Positions 1-6,718 of a DNA stretch of 12,278 nucleotides are shown piece after piece. Source of the stretch: Acidimicrobiia bacterium (GTDB lineage Bacteria; Actinomycetota; Acidimicrobiia; Acidimicrobiales; Ilumatobacteraceae). Made by a program: the position numbers and the translations under genes. Location of the stretch: the NCBI GenBank assembly GCA_030425785.1, contig JAUHYJ010000044.1:1-12278 (forward strand). The letters run 5' to 3'. The stretch's first letter is position 1. The number at the start of each line of letters is the position of its first letter. The notes beneath the pieces are model-generated. The model had not been told where the DNA came from and did no database searches. It saw nothing but the letters and a program-made list of their open reading frames with translations.

Positions 1-1
1 C

Positions 2-472
2 GAGGTCGCCACCGCACCCGCGACCACGTTGCCCGACCCGGCCGCCACCCTGCCGCTCCTCGACGACGCAGGCGATGACGCCGCGTCGAGCATCGTCGTC
101 ACCGAGCCGGTCGGCGAACCGGTCTCCTACCGACTCGCCGTCGACGTCAGCGTCACCCAGGAACGCTCCGAATCGATCACCGTGCCGCCCGATGCGCAGT
201 TCCTGCTCACCGATCTGGTGCTCCAGAACCCGAACGGTGACCTGGGCACCGCCCAGCTGCTGCGCAACGGTGAGATCCTCTACGAGTTCGACCTCGGCTC
301 CATGAGCTCGGCCAACGAGTTCCAGCCGCGGGTCACGGCGATCCCCTTCGCACCCTCCGACAACATCGTCCTGTCGGTCACGTGCGACGTGGTCGGTCAA
401 CCCGCGGGGACGGGCTGCGAGATCGCCGCCCTGCTCGGGGGGACGCTCGTCCCCGCCGTCACCGACGAGTGA
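2..472 (+). CDS. 3' end of an unrecognised, probably exported protein (5' partial)
   Basis: The frame is open from the window edge to a TGA at 470-472. The only near-edge start is TTG at 29, so the true start most likely lies outside the window. What can be read begins with an Ala/Pro/Thr/Asp-rich low-complexity linker (ATAPATTLPDPAATLPLLDD), followed by about 110 residues rich in alternating hydrophobic residues. Examples are VSYRLAVDVSV, ITVPPDAQFLLTDLVLQN and NIVLSVTC, a pattern suggesting a beta-sandwich. Two cysteines near the C-terminus (VTCDVVGQPAGTGCEI) could form a disulfide, which would fit an extracytoplasmic location. No catalytic motif is visible and I do not recognise the family. 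It is convergent with the propeller gene, with 11 bp between stop codons. Coding status is supported by high GC at third positions; function is unknown. Confidence 0.7.
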   Translation, partial: EVATAPATTLPDPAATLPLLDDAGDDAASSIVVTEPVGEPVSYRLAVDVSVTQERSESITVPPDAQFLLTDLVLQNPNGDLGTAQLLRNGEILYEFDLGSMSSANEFQPRVTAIPFAPSDNIVLSVTCDVVGQPAGTGCEIAALLGGTLVPAVTDE

Positions 473-479
473 CGCGCAT

Positions 480-517
480 CGGGCTATCCGAGCCCGTACC
501 CGGGCACGCCGGGCGTG
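480..517. terminator. Possible bidirectional terminator between convergent genes
   Basis: Three short overlapping GC-rich inverted repeats sit at the convergent stops. CGGGCT at 480-485 pairs with AGCCCG at 491-496; GCCCG at 492-496 pairs with CGGGC at 501-505; CACGC at 505-509 pairs with GCGTG at 513-517. They overlap the last codons of the minus-strand gene and begin 7 bp after the plus-strand stop. There is no T-tract on either side, so this is a weak call. Confidence 0.3.
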
Positions 518-2943
518 ACCCCTCGCTGCGGCGCCGTCAGCACGACCGTCGCCGACGCGACGGCTGAGCCGGCTGCCGACGCGACCAGCCGGTGCTCACC
601 GGCCCGGACCCGGAGCGGCATCGGGATGATCGCCAGCGTCGACCCGGCCTCGTTGGTCTGCAACGTCGCCAGCGGCGCGCTGCCGTCGTCGAAGCCGATC
701 GACACGTCGGTGCTCGGTGGGAATCCGTTGACCCCGATGCCGAGCTGTGTGCCGACGCGCAGCACCGAGGTCGACGTCTCGAGCGTCGGCTCGTAGCGGG
801 CGAACCCGCCGACGACCGCCGACGTGTACTCGCCGATGGTCGTCGTGACCACGAGCAGGGCACTGCGGAACCCGGCCTCGGTCGGTGTGAACTGGACCTC
901 GACGACACAGGTGGCGTCGGGGTTGACGAAGCGGTTCCGGCACGTCTGCGACGTGATCTCGAAGTCGTCCGGGTGCGCGCCGCCGAGGGCGATGCCGGCG
1001 ATCTGCGTCGGCAGGAACCCGACGTTGGTGATGTCGACCGCCACCGATGCGCCCGGCACGCCGACCACACCGTCCGCCAGATCGACGCCACCCGGATCGG
1101 CGAGCAGGACCGGATCGCCCGCCGCGCCGCGCACGTTCGCCGAGACCGCCGGCGCTTCGTCGCCACGACCCGTGACCGACAGCGTGCCCGAGTAGCCGCG
1201 GATCGCCGTCGGACGGAACGTCAGGTAGATCGAGCAGGTCGCGCCGGGCGCCACGAGGATGCCTCGGGCGCACGAACCGCCCGAGATGCGGAAGCCGCTC
1301 GAGACGTCGACCGAGGCGGGCTCGAACGCACCCGGGCCGGCGTTCTGGACCCGCACGTACAGCTCGGCGCTCTCGACGTTGAGCAGGACGGTGCCGAAGT
1401 CGAGGTCGGCGAGCGACAGCCGCGGGGTCACGTCGACCGCGACGATCGCCCGATCGCTCCCCGCCAGACGGAGATCGCCGAGCAGCGCACCCGGTGCCGC
1501 CGTCTCGAACACGATGGTCTGCCCCGTCCGCGACAGGGCGGGATTGCTGTGCGCACCCGGCACCGCCGTCGCGTCGGCGCCCTCGACGACGCGGCGCAGG
1601 CTGCCGAGCAGCACCTCGGCCACGAGGAGATCGCCGTCCGCCGGGCCGCCGCCGCCCCCACGCCGGCTCGGCAACAGGTTCGTCGCGTCGGTCACGAACG
1701 CCACCGAGGTGCCGCCGGCGTCGAGTGCCGGCGCCCAGGACGAGGCGTCGCCCGCCACCGGGACGCCGATCGACGCCACCCCGGCGTCGACGGCCGACAC
1801 GAGGGTGAGCGGTGGGCGTCGGGCCAGCTCGTCGAACACCCCGTTGCCGTCGGTGTCGCGGTCGAACCGGTAGATCTGTGTCGGACAGGTCGCCCCGCAC
1901 GGCGGCAGCTCGGCGGGCACGAGGGTCCGGTCCGACGAGACGAACGCCACGACCCGCCCGTCGGCCGACATCGCCGGTGAGCGCGCACCCGCATCGCTCG
2001 GGATGCCGTCCCGGCCCGACATCAGCTGGACCGCACGACGTTGGTCGGCGGCTGCGCGATCCCAGACGTAGACCTGCGCGGTCGCGGGCCCACCGAGTTC
2101 CGGGCCGGCCGCCCAGCCGGGGAGCGCCGCCGACGCCGTGGTGTCGGCCACGAAGGCCAGATGGCGACCGTCGTCCGACAGCACGGGGTCGGTCGCGCCT
2201 CGATACGAGTAGGCCCGGTTCGGCGCCTCGGCCGGCATGCCGGCGACCTGGGTGACGCGGCCGGGTTCGCCGACCGGCACCGTGACGTCGACCACCGACA
2301 GCGTGGCCACGCCGTCCGGGGCGCCGTCGAGCTGATGCGCGTAGGCGATGACCGCACCCGACCGATTGATCGCAGCCGGAGCGTCGGTGAACACGCCGTC
2401 GCGGGCGTCGCCGCGCCGGGTGGTCGACACGAGCTCCCAGGCGTTCGGCTGCCCGCCGCATTCGGGCACGACGAGACGGTAGACGTCCCAGCGGTCGCCG
2501 CGATCGTTGTCGCGGAACAGGTCGAAGGCGACCTCGGTGATCGCCACGACGACGCAGCCGTCCGAGGACAGGAGCGGATGGATGGTGTCGCCGGACGTCA
2601 CCGACGAGGGCACCGGTGACAGCTCGGCGGTCGACCCCGTGTTGCGGTCGGTGCGGAACACCGACGTACGGCCGTCGACCACACCGCCGAACACCACCCA
2701 GCGCCCGTCCGACGACACCGATGGTTCGGACGCGGACGCCACGTCGGCGACGAGCGACGCAGCACCGAGGCCCGGTGCGGGTCGGACCGGCGCCACGGGT
2801 GCGGCGGCGCGCGTCGGCGCCACCGGCACGATCGCGGCGGCGAGGCACACCGCGCCGATCGCGACGGCGAGACGACGGTGTCGCGTCGAGCGGGGGGTCG
2901 GTCTCGTACGGTCCATGGCTCGCAGGGTCGTGGCGAGCGACAT
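484..2943 (-). CDS. Secreted seven-repeat beta-propeller (PD40) protein with two ASH/choice-of-anchor D domains
   Basis: This is an 819-residue protein. Residues 1-47 look like a signal peptide: a basic stretch (RSTRHRR, about 18-24), a hydrophobic core (LAVAIGAVCLAAAIVP), and a likely cleavage near TRA-AA. Seven PD40/TolB-like repeats of the form xPxxSxDGxxVxFxx begin near residues 73, 122, 188, 252, 322, 404 and 467, enough for one seven-bladed propeller. Two Ca-loop-like inserts are visible: DRDTDGNGVFDE (361-372) and RDNDRGDRWDVY (144-155). Residues about 510-605 and 615-715 are two immunoglobulin-like repeats with the LDFGTV...NAGPG...C...APGATCSIYLTFRPT signature of ASH/choice-of-anchor D modules. 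A last beta-rich domain spans about 718-805. It may bind proteins or polysaccharide outside the cell; no enzyme motif is seen. The ATG lies 1 bp after the hemD stop, so it could be the last gene of the rex-hem transcript. A second ATG at 2914-2916 would also keep the signal peptide. Confidence 0.85.
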   Translation of the reverse strand: MSLATTLRAMDRTRPTPRSTRHRRLAVAIGAVCLAAAIVPVAPTRAAAPVAPVRPAPGLGAASLVADVASASEPSVSSDGRWVVFGGVVDGRTSVFRTDRNTGSTAELSPVPSSVTSGDTIHPLLSSDGCVVVAITEVAFDLFRDNDRGDRWDVYRLVVPECGGQPNAWELVSTTRRGDARDGVFTDAPAAINRSGAVIAYAHQLDGAPDGVATLSVVDVTVPVGEPGRVTQVAGMPAEAPNRAYSYRGATDPVLSDDGRHLAFVADTTASAALPGWAAGPELGGPATAQVYVWDRAAADQRRAVQLMSGRDGIPSDAGARSPAMSADGRVVAFVSSDRTLVPAELPPCGATCPTQIYRFDRDTDGNGVFDELARRPPLTLVSAVDAGVASIGVPVAGDASSWAPALDAGGTSVAFVTDATNLLPSRRGGGGGPADGDLLVAEVLLGSLRRVVEGADATAVPGAHSNPALSRTGQTIVFETAAPGALLGDLRLAGSDRAIVAVDVTPRLSLADLDFGTVLLNVESAELYVRVQNAGPGAFEPASVDVSSGFRISGGSCARGILVAPGATCSIYLTFRPTAIRGYSGTLSVTGRGDEAPAVSANVRGAAGDPVLLADPGGVDLADGVVGVPGASVAVDITNVGFLPTQIAGIALGGAHPDDFEITSQTCRNRFVNPDATCVVEVQFTPTEAGFRSALLVVTTTIGEYTSAVVGGFARYEPTLETSTSVLRVGTQLGIGVNGFPPSTDVSIGFDDGSAPLATLQTNEAGSTLAIIPMPLRVRAGEHRLVASAAGSAVASATVVLTAPQRGVTPGVPGYGLG

Positions 2944-2944
2944 C

Positions 2945-3682
2945 CTACGAGCCGGTCGTGAGCTCGTGGACGACCGCGGCGACGACCCCGTCGACCGAGT
3001 GTGGCGATGCCGTCGCGGTCACGCTCAGGCCGAGCCCCGTCGCGACCGCCGTCGTACTCGGTCCGATCGAGACGACGACCGGCGGCGCGTCGGTGCCGAG
3101 CGACTCGACCCATGCCGTCGCGGCCGACCCGCTCGCGAACACGACCGCGTCGGCGGCGAGCGCGGCCTCCCGCTCTCGCGCGCTCGGCGTACGCGTCATC
3201 GTGCGATACGCGACGATCCGGTCGACGGTGTATCCACGTGCCTCGATCGCGTCACCGGTGGCCGGGTCGGCGCGATCGGCCTGCGCGAGCACCAGCCGGG
3301 TCGGCTCGCTCGGCGGCGGCAGTGCGGCCGCCAGGTCGGCACCGGTGTGTCGGTCGGGCACGAGATCCGCAGCGCGGCCGGTGACCGACGCGACCGCGGC
3401 CGCGGTCGCCGTGCCGACGGCACCGATCCGGACCGCGGCGGCGGGCAGGCGGCCGGCGAGCCGCGCCGCACCCGCCGGCGACGTCACGACGACCCAGTCA
3501 CCGCGGTCGAGCGATTGCAGTGCCGTCTCGAGCGCCGCCACGTCGGCAGGCGGCGCGTCGACCGTCTCGATGAGGGGCACGTGCACGACATCGGCGCCGA
3601 GCGCGGCGAGCCGCCGATCGAGCTGTCCGACCGATTGGCGCGTCGTGACGACCGACCGGCCACGCAGCGGTCGGCCGGTCAT
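2945..3682 (-). CDS. hemD: Uroporphyrinogen-III synthase
   Basis: HemD closes hydroxymethylbilane with inversion of ring D to give uroporphyrinogen III, the branch point to heme, siroheme and corrinoids; it is cytosolic. The protein is 245 residues, normal for the family. The family is poorly conserved, but the two-lobe pattern is visible: an N-terminal strand (RSVVTTRQ), WVVVTSPAGAARLA at about 63-76 and GAVGTATAAAV at 88-97 in one lobe. In the other lobe are AVVFASGSAATAWVESL (179-195), VSIGPSTTAVATGLGL (204-219) and the C-terminal SPHSVDGVVAAVVHEL. The ATG at 3680-3682 overlaps the hemC TGA in an ATGA junction, which fixes the start and implies translational coupling. The frame stays open further upstream, but that part is Arg/Pro-rich and lies antisense-like over hemC, so I exclude it. 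It ends with TAG at 2945-2947. Confidence 0.9.
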   Translation of the reverse strand: MTGRPLRGRSVVTTRQSVGQLDRRLAALGADVVHVPLIETVDAPPADVAALETALQSLDRGDWVVVTSPAGAARLAGRLPAAAVRIGAVGTATAAAVASVTGRAADLVPDRHTGADLAAALPPPSEPTRLVLAQADRADPATGDAIEARGYTVDRIVAYRTMTRTPSAREREAALAADAVVFASGSAATAWVESLGTDAPPVVVSIGPSTTAVATGLGLSVTATASPHSVDGVVAAVVHELTTGS

Positions 3683-4557
3683 GCGCCGGCGACGGCGTCG
3701 GCCGCGTCTCGAGCGGCGCTCCGGGCGAGCTCGAGATCGGCCGCGTGGTCGCCGGTCAGGACGATCACGTCGCTGACGGCGTAGCGGCCGGTCTCGGCGG
3801 CGAGGAAGGTGGTCAGACGGTCGTCGTCGACGTGGGCGCCGACCGGCAGCGAGCAGCCAGATCCGAGCTCGCCCAGGAACGCCCGCTCGATCTCGACGGC
3901 GCGCCGGGTGTCGGGATCGTCGACACGCTGCAACGCGTCGACGATGCGGCGTTCGGCGGCGAGGCACTCGAGTGCCACACACCCCTGGCCGACCGCCGGG
4001 ACGAACTCGGCCGGGTCGAGCGTCTCGGCGACCCGGTCGGTCAGGCCGAGGACCTCGAGTGCCGCCATCGCCATCACGATCGAGCCCTGGTCGGGGATCC
4101 GTTCGAGGCGCGTGTGGATGTTGCCCCTGAGCTCGGCGAACTCCAGGTCGGGGCGAGCCCGACCGAGCTGGGCCCGACGGCGCACCGACCCCGTGGCGAC
4201 GATCGCGCCGGCACCGAGGTTCGCGAGGCTGCGACCGATCAGCGCGTCGCGGGGGTCACGTCGTTCGGTGAACGCGGCGATCGTCAGCCGCGGGTCGGTC
4301 TCGGTCGGGAGGTCCTTCGCCGAGTGCACGGCGACGTCGGCGCGCCCGTCGAGCACGGCGACCTGGATCTCCTTCGTGAAGACCCCTTGGCCGCCGATCG
4401 TGTGCAGCGGGACGTCGTCGGCCTGCGTGCGATCGCCGTGCGTGTCGACGACGACGAGCTCGGTGTCGATGTCGTGGTCGGCGAGGCGGCGAGCGACGGC
4501 CTCGGTCTGGGTCATCGCCTGGGCGCTGCCCCGGGTCGCGAGACGGATCGGGTGCAC
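3679..4557 (-). CDS. hemC: Hydroxymethylbilane synthase (porphobilinogen deaminase)
   Basis: HemC polymerises four porphobilinogens into hydroxymethylbilane using a covalently bound dipyrromethane cofactor. Starting from GTG at 4555-4557 the protein is 292 residues and begins MHPIRLATRGSAQAMTQTEA, which matches the family N-terminus (I-R-I-A-T-R-G-S). Other landmarks are GGQGVFTKEIQVAV (55-68), VHSAKDLPTE (77-86) with the catalytic Asp82, GSVRRRAQL (123-131), RGNIHTRLERI (144-154), and the cofactor-attachment cysteine in GSGCSLPVGAH (Cys235). The GTG is 2 bp after the hemA TGA. A longer upstream reading frame exists but overlaps hemA and is Arg-rich non-homologous sequence; the internal ATG at residue 15 would delete the conserved first strand. 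The stop overlaps the hemD start by 4 bp. It is part of the Rex-controlled operon. Confidence 0.95.
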   Translation of the reverse strand: MHPIRLATRGSAQAMTQTEAVARRLADHDIDTELVVVDTHGDRTQADDVPLHTIGGQGVFTKEIQVAVLDGRADVAVHSAKDLPTETDPRLTIAAFTERRDPRDALIGRSLANLGAGAIVATGSVRRRAQLGRARPDLEFAELRGNIHTRLERIPDQGSIVMAMAALEVLGLTDRVAETLDPAEFVPAVGQGCVALECLAAERRIVDALQRVDDPDTRRAVEIERAFLGELGSGCSLPVGAHVDDDRLTTFLAAETGRYAVSDVIVLTGDHAADLELARSAARDAADAVAGA

Positions 4558-4559
4558 GC

Positions 4560-5810
4560 TCAGCCGAGGTCGAACAGGTCGGCGATCGCCGCCGCGTTGC
4601 GCTCGCCCTGCGGCGACCCCGCCTGCTGGCGCAGTCGCACCGACGGCTCGTGCAGCAGCTTGGCCACCAGGCCCCGGGTGACGACGTCGAGGAGTTCCTG
4701 CGTCGCCGGGTCGAGCCGCTGCTGGCCGTGCCGCTCGAGTTCGAGACGGCGCAGTTCCTCGGCGCGGCCGCGCAGTGCGGCGACGAGCGGCGCGGCCTGC
4801 AGCGATGTCGACTCGACCGTGAAGCGCTCGAGCGCCTCGCCGACCAGTGCGTCGACGCGTTCGACCTCGACCAGACGCTGCTGGCGACCACGGTCGGCCC
4901 ACGCCGTCAGGTCCTCGAGGTCGAGCACCGTCACGCCGTCGAGATCGGCGACCTCGGGGGCCACGTCGCGCGGGACGGCGATGTCGACGATGAGCATCGG
5001 GCGATCGCCGTGCGCGATCGGACCGAGGACGTCGGGCGTGATGAGGTGCCGATCGGCCCCGGTGGAGGTGAGGACCAGCTCGGCGCCGCCGAGGACCTCG
5101 GGCAGTCGCTCGAAGCCGACCGACACCCCGTTGATGCGTTCGGCGAGGGCGTTGCCGCGCTCCGGGCTGCGGTTGACGACCGTGACGTCACCCACGCCGG
5201 CGGCGTGCAGCGCGACGGCGATGCCTTCGCCCATCGCGCCGGCGCCGATGACCGCGACGCGGCGGCCGGCGATGTCGCCATAGTGCTCGACGGCCATCTC
5301 GACGGCCGCGTGGCTGATCGACGCCGTGCCGCGTCCGATCGCGGTCTCGGTGCGCGCCCGCTTGCCGATCTCGATCGCGTGCCGGAACAGCAGGTTCAGG
5401 CTCGTCCGGCTGCCGCCCGCCTGCTGGGAGACCTCCCAGGCCGCACGGAGCTGGCCGAGGATCTCGGACTCGCCGAGCACGGCCGAGTCGAGGCCGGCGG
5501 CCACGTCGAACAGATGGCGCACGGCCTCGTCGTCATGGTGCGAGTAGAGGTGCTCGTGCAGCGCATCGGGGCCGAGATCGGCCTGATCGCACAGGAAGTC
5601 GCGGATGTCGGCGTACGCACCGTGGAAGCGCTCGGTGACCGCGTAGACCTCGATCCGGTTGCAGGTGCTGAGCACGACCGCCTCGCGCACGTTGTCGCGG
5701 GCGACGAGCGCCTCGACGGCCTTGGGCAGTTCGGTCTCGGCGATGGACAACCGCTCGAGCACGCTGAGCGGGCCACTGCGATGGTTGACGCCGAGGACGA
5801 GCATGGACAT
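4560..5810 (-). CDS. hemA: Glutamyl-tRNA reductase
   Basis: HemA reduces glutamyl-tRNA(Glu) with NADPH to glutamate-1-semialdehyde, the committed step of C5-pathway tetrapyrrole synthesis. The 416 residues are about the usual length. The N-terminal catalytic domain carries LGVNHRSGPLSVLERLS and the nucleophilic cysteine in LSTCNRIEVYA (Cys50). LDSAVLGESEILGQLRAAW (108-125) and GRGTASISHAAVEMA (159-173) are family signatures. The NADPH-binding fold has VAVIGAGAMGEG (185-196), and the C-terminal part forms the dimerisation helices. The ATG at 5808-5810 is 12 bp after the rex stop; a second ATG two codons later is possible and has no clear advantage. No glutamate-1-semialdehyde aminomutase or hemB gene lies in this window. 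Regulation by Rex from the upstream promoter is inferred from position and from the same operon in Streptomyces. Confidence 0.96.
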   Translation of the reverse strand: MSMLVLGVNHRSGPLSVLERLSIAETELPKAVEALVARDNVREAVVLSTCNRIEVYAVTERFHGAYADIRDFLCDQADLGPDALHEHLYSHHDDEAVRHLFDVAAGLDSAVLGESEILGQLRAAWEVSQQAGGSRTSLNLLFRHAIEIGKRARTETAIGRGTASISHAAVEMAVEHYGDIAGRRVAVIGAGAMGEGIAVALHAAGVGDVTVVNRSPERGNALAERINGVSVGFERLPEVLGGAELVLTSTGADRHLITPDVLGPIAHGDRPMLIVDIAVPRDVAPEVADLDGVTVLDLEDLTAWADRGRQQRLVEVERVDALVGEALERFTVESTSLQAAPLVAALRGRAEELRRLELERHGQQRLDPATQELLDVVTRGLVAKLLHEPSVRLRQQAGSPQGERNAAAIADLFDLG

Positions 5811-5822
5811 GACGCGACCAGC

Positions 5823-6527
5823 CTAGGCGGTGGCACCCCGGCCACGGTCGGTCGAAACGGCGTGAAGTTGGCCACCCTGGGACGCAGCGGCTCGGCGCTG
5901 CTCGTGATAGCTGAGGATCTGCAGCTCGACGGCGAGGTCGACCTTGCGGACGGTGATGCCGACGGGCACCGACAGCACCACGGGTGCGAAGTTCAAGATG
6001 CTCGTGACGCCGGCCTTGACGAGCCGGTCGGCAGCGTCCTGGGCGGCCGGTGGCGGCGTGGCGATGACGCCGATCGACACGTTGCGGGCGGCGACGATCT
6101 GGGCGAGTTCGTCGAGCGGCCGGACCCGGATGCCGCCGACCACGGTGTCGACCTTGTCGTCGTCGATGTCGACGAGACCGGCGACGGGGAAGCCACGGTC
6201 GTTGAAGCCGCCGTACCCGGCGAGCGCCTGACCGAGATTGCCGGCGCCGACGATCACGACCGGCCAGTCGTGGTCGAGGCCGAGCTCACGTCGGATCTGG
6301 TACACGAGGTAGTCGACCTCGTACCCGACGCCGCGCGTGCCGTAGCTGCCGAGGTAGGACAGGTCCTTGCGGACCTTGGCGGCGTTGACGCCGGCCAGTT
6401 CGGCGAGGCCCTCCGACGAGATGTTCTCGACACCCTCGCCGGCCTGATCGACCAGGATCTGCAGGTACACCGGCAATCGTGCGACCGTGGCCTCGGGGAT
6501 CCGGCGTCGGGAGCGATGTGGGGGCAT
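5823..6527 (-). CDS. rex: Redox-sensing transcriptional repressor Rex
   Basis: Rex is a homodimeric cytosolic repressor that binds DNA when NADH/NAD+ is low and releases it on NADH binding. The 234-residue protein has an N-terminal winged helix (about 10-80) with the recognition helix in GVNAAKVRKDLSYLGSYGTRG. It also has a Rossmann domain with VVIVGAGNLGQAL (90-102), an Asp-containing strand end (GLVDIDDDKV), IGVIATPPP (152-160), SILNFAPVVL (176-185), and a C-terminal domain-swap helix (VDLAVELQILSYHEQ). I choose the ATG at 6525-6527. A longer frame starting at 6563 would run through the operator and the -10 element. The chosen ATG lies 8 bp after a TATCCT -10 and has no ribosome binding site, as expected of a leaderless mRNA. 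It heads rex-hemA-hemC-hemD. Confidence 0.95.
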   Translation of the reverse strand: MPPHRSRRRIPEATVARLPVYLQILVDQAGEGVENISSEGLAELAGVNAAKVRKDLSYLGSYGTRGVGYEVDYLVYQIRRELGLDHDWPVVIVGAGNLGQALAGYGGFNDRGFPVAGLVDIDDDKVDTVVGGIRVRPLDELAQIVAARNVSIGVIATPPPAAQDAADRLVKAGVTSILNFAPVVLSVPVGITVRKVDLAVELQILSYHEQRRAAASQGGQLHAVSTDRGRGATA

Positions 6528-6535
6528 CGCCGACC

Positions 6536-6565
6536 AGGATACGGGCTTTGTGCACACGTTCACAA
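6536..6565 (-). promoter_or_regulatory. rex-hemACD promoter, probably giving a leaderless transcript
   Basis: Read on the minus strand, a -35-like TTGTGA (6565-6560) and a -10 TATCCT (6541-6536, fitting TANNNT) are separated by 18 bp. The -10 ends 8 bp before the rex ATG (6527), so transcription would begin at or within about two bases of the start codon. No Shine-Dalgarno sequence is present. Leaderless mRNAs with TANNNT at this spacing are common in Actinobacteria. Confidence 0.6.
6548..6565. promoter_or_regulatory. Rex operator (ROP)
   Basis: The 18-bp site TTGTGCACACGTTCACAA matches the Rex operator consensus TTGTGAAnnnnTTCACAA except for one base (C in place of the first A of the left arm). 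The symmetry extends one base each side (T6547, A6566). It overlaps the -35 and spacer of the rex promoter, where bound Rex would block RNA polymerase. Autoregulation of rex-hemACD by such a site is established in Streptomyces coelicolor; here it is inferred from sequence. Confidence 0.88.
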
Positions 6566-6612
6566 ACCGCCCCGGGGACCGCGGTGACGCACACGACCGC
6601 CCGTCGAGAGCA

Positions 6613-6712
6613 CGAGGGTGACGTCATGAGGGTGACGTCATGAGGGTGACGTCGTGAAGGTGACGTCGTGAGGGTGACGTCGTGAGGGTGACGTCGTGAG
6701 CGCGTGACGTCG
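6613..6712. repeat. Tandem array, seven copies of a 14-bp GACGTC-containing unit
   Basis: On the plus strand the unit is TGAGGGTGACGTCR. Copies start at 6613 (first base c), 6627, 6641, 6655 (one G-to-A change), 6669 and 6683; a 16-bp variant starting at 6697 ends at 6712. The first two copies carry the full palindrome TGACGTCA and the later ones TGACGTCG. The period is not a multiple of three. The array begins 6 bp after the ligase stop and lies about 50 bp upstream of the Rex operator. It could be a slippage minisatellite, a protein-binding array or part of a transcript end; the sequence does not decide. Confidence 0.92.
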
Positions 6713-6718
6713 TGACGG

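Noticed and set aside
592..2848. Long alternative frames over the propeller gene on both strands
   Set aside because: They are Arg-rich with no domain pattern, whereas the chosen frame shows a signal peptide, seven PD40 repeats and ASH domains.
3683..3982. N-terminal extension of hemD by 100 codons
   Set aside because: It overlaps hemC fully and is an Arg-run without similarity; the ATGA overlap with hemC gives a natural start.
4558..4902. N-terminal extension of hemC by 115 codons
   Set aside because: It overlaps the hemA 3' end; the family N-terminus begins at the GTG at 4557.
6528..6563. Upstream ATG for rex at 6563 adding 12 residues
   Set aside because: The added codons run through the Rex operator and the -10 element, and family members start near the chosen ATG at 6527.
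4650..6587. A 645-codon open frame on the plus strand over hemA and rex
   Set aside because: Antisense shadow of two well-recognised genes; it crosses the Rex operator and has no family features.
6613..6712. CRISPR array
   Set aside because: The repeats are 14 bp and directly adjacent with no spacers, and no cas gene is present.
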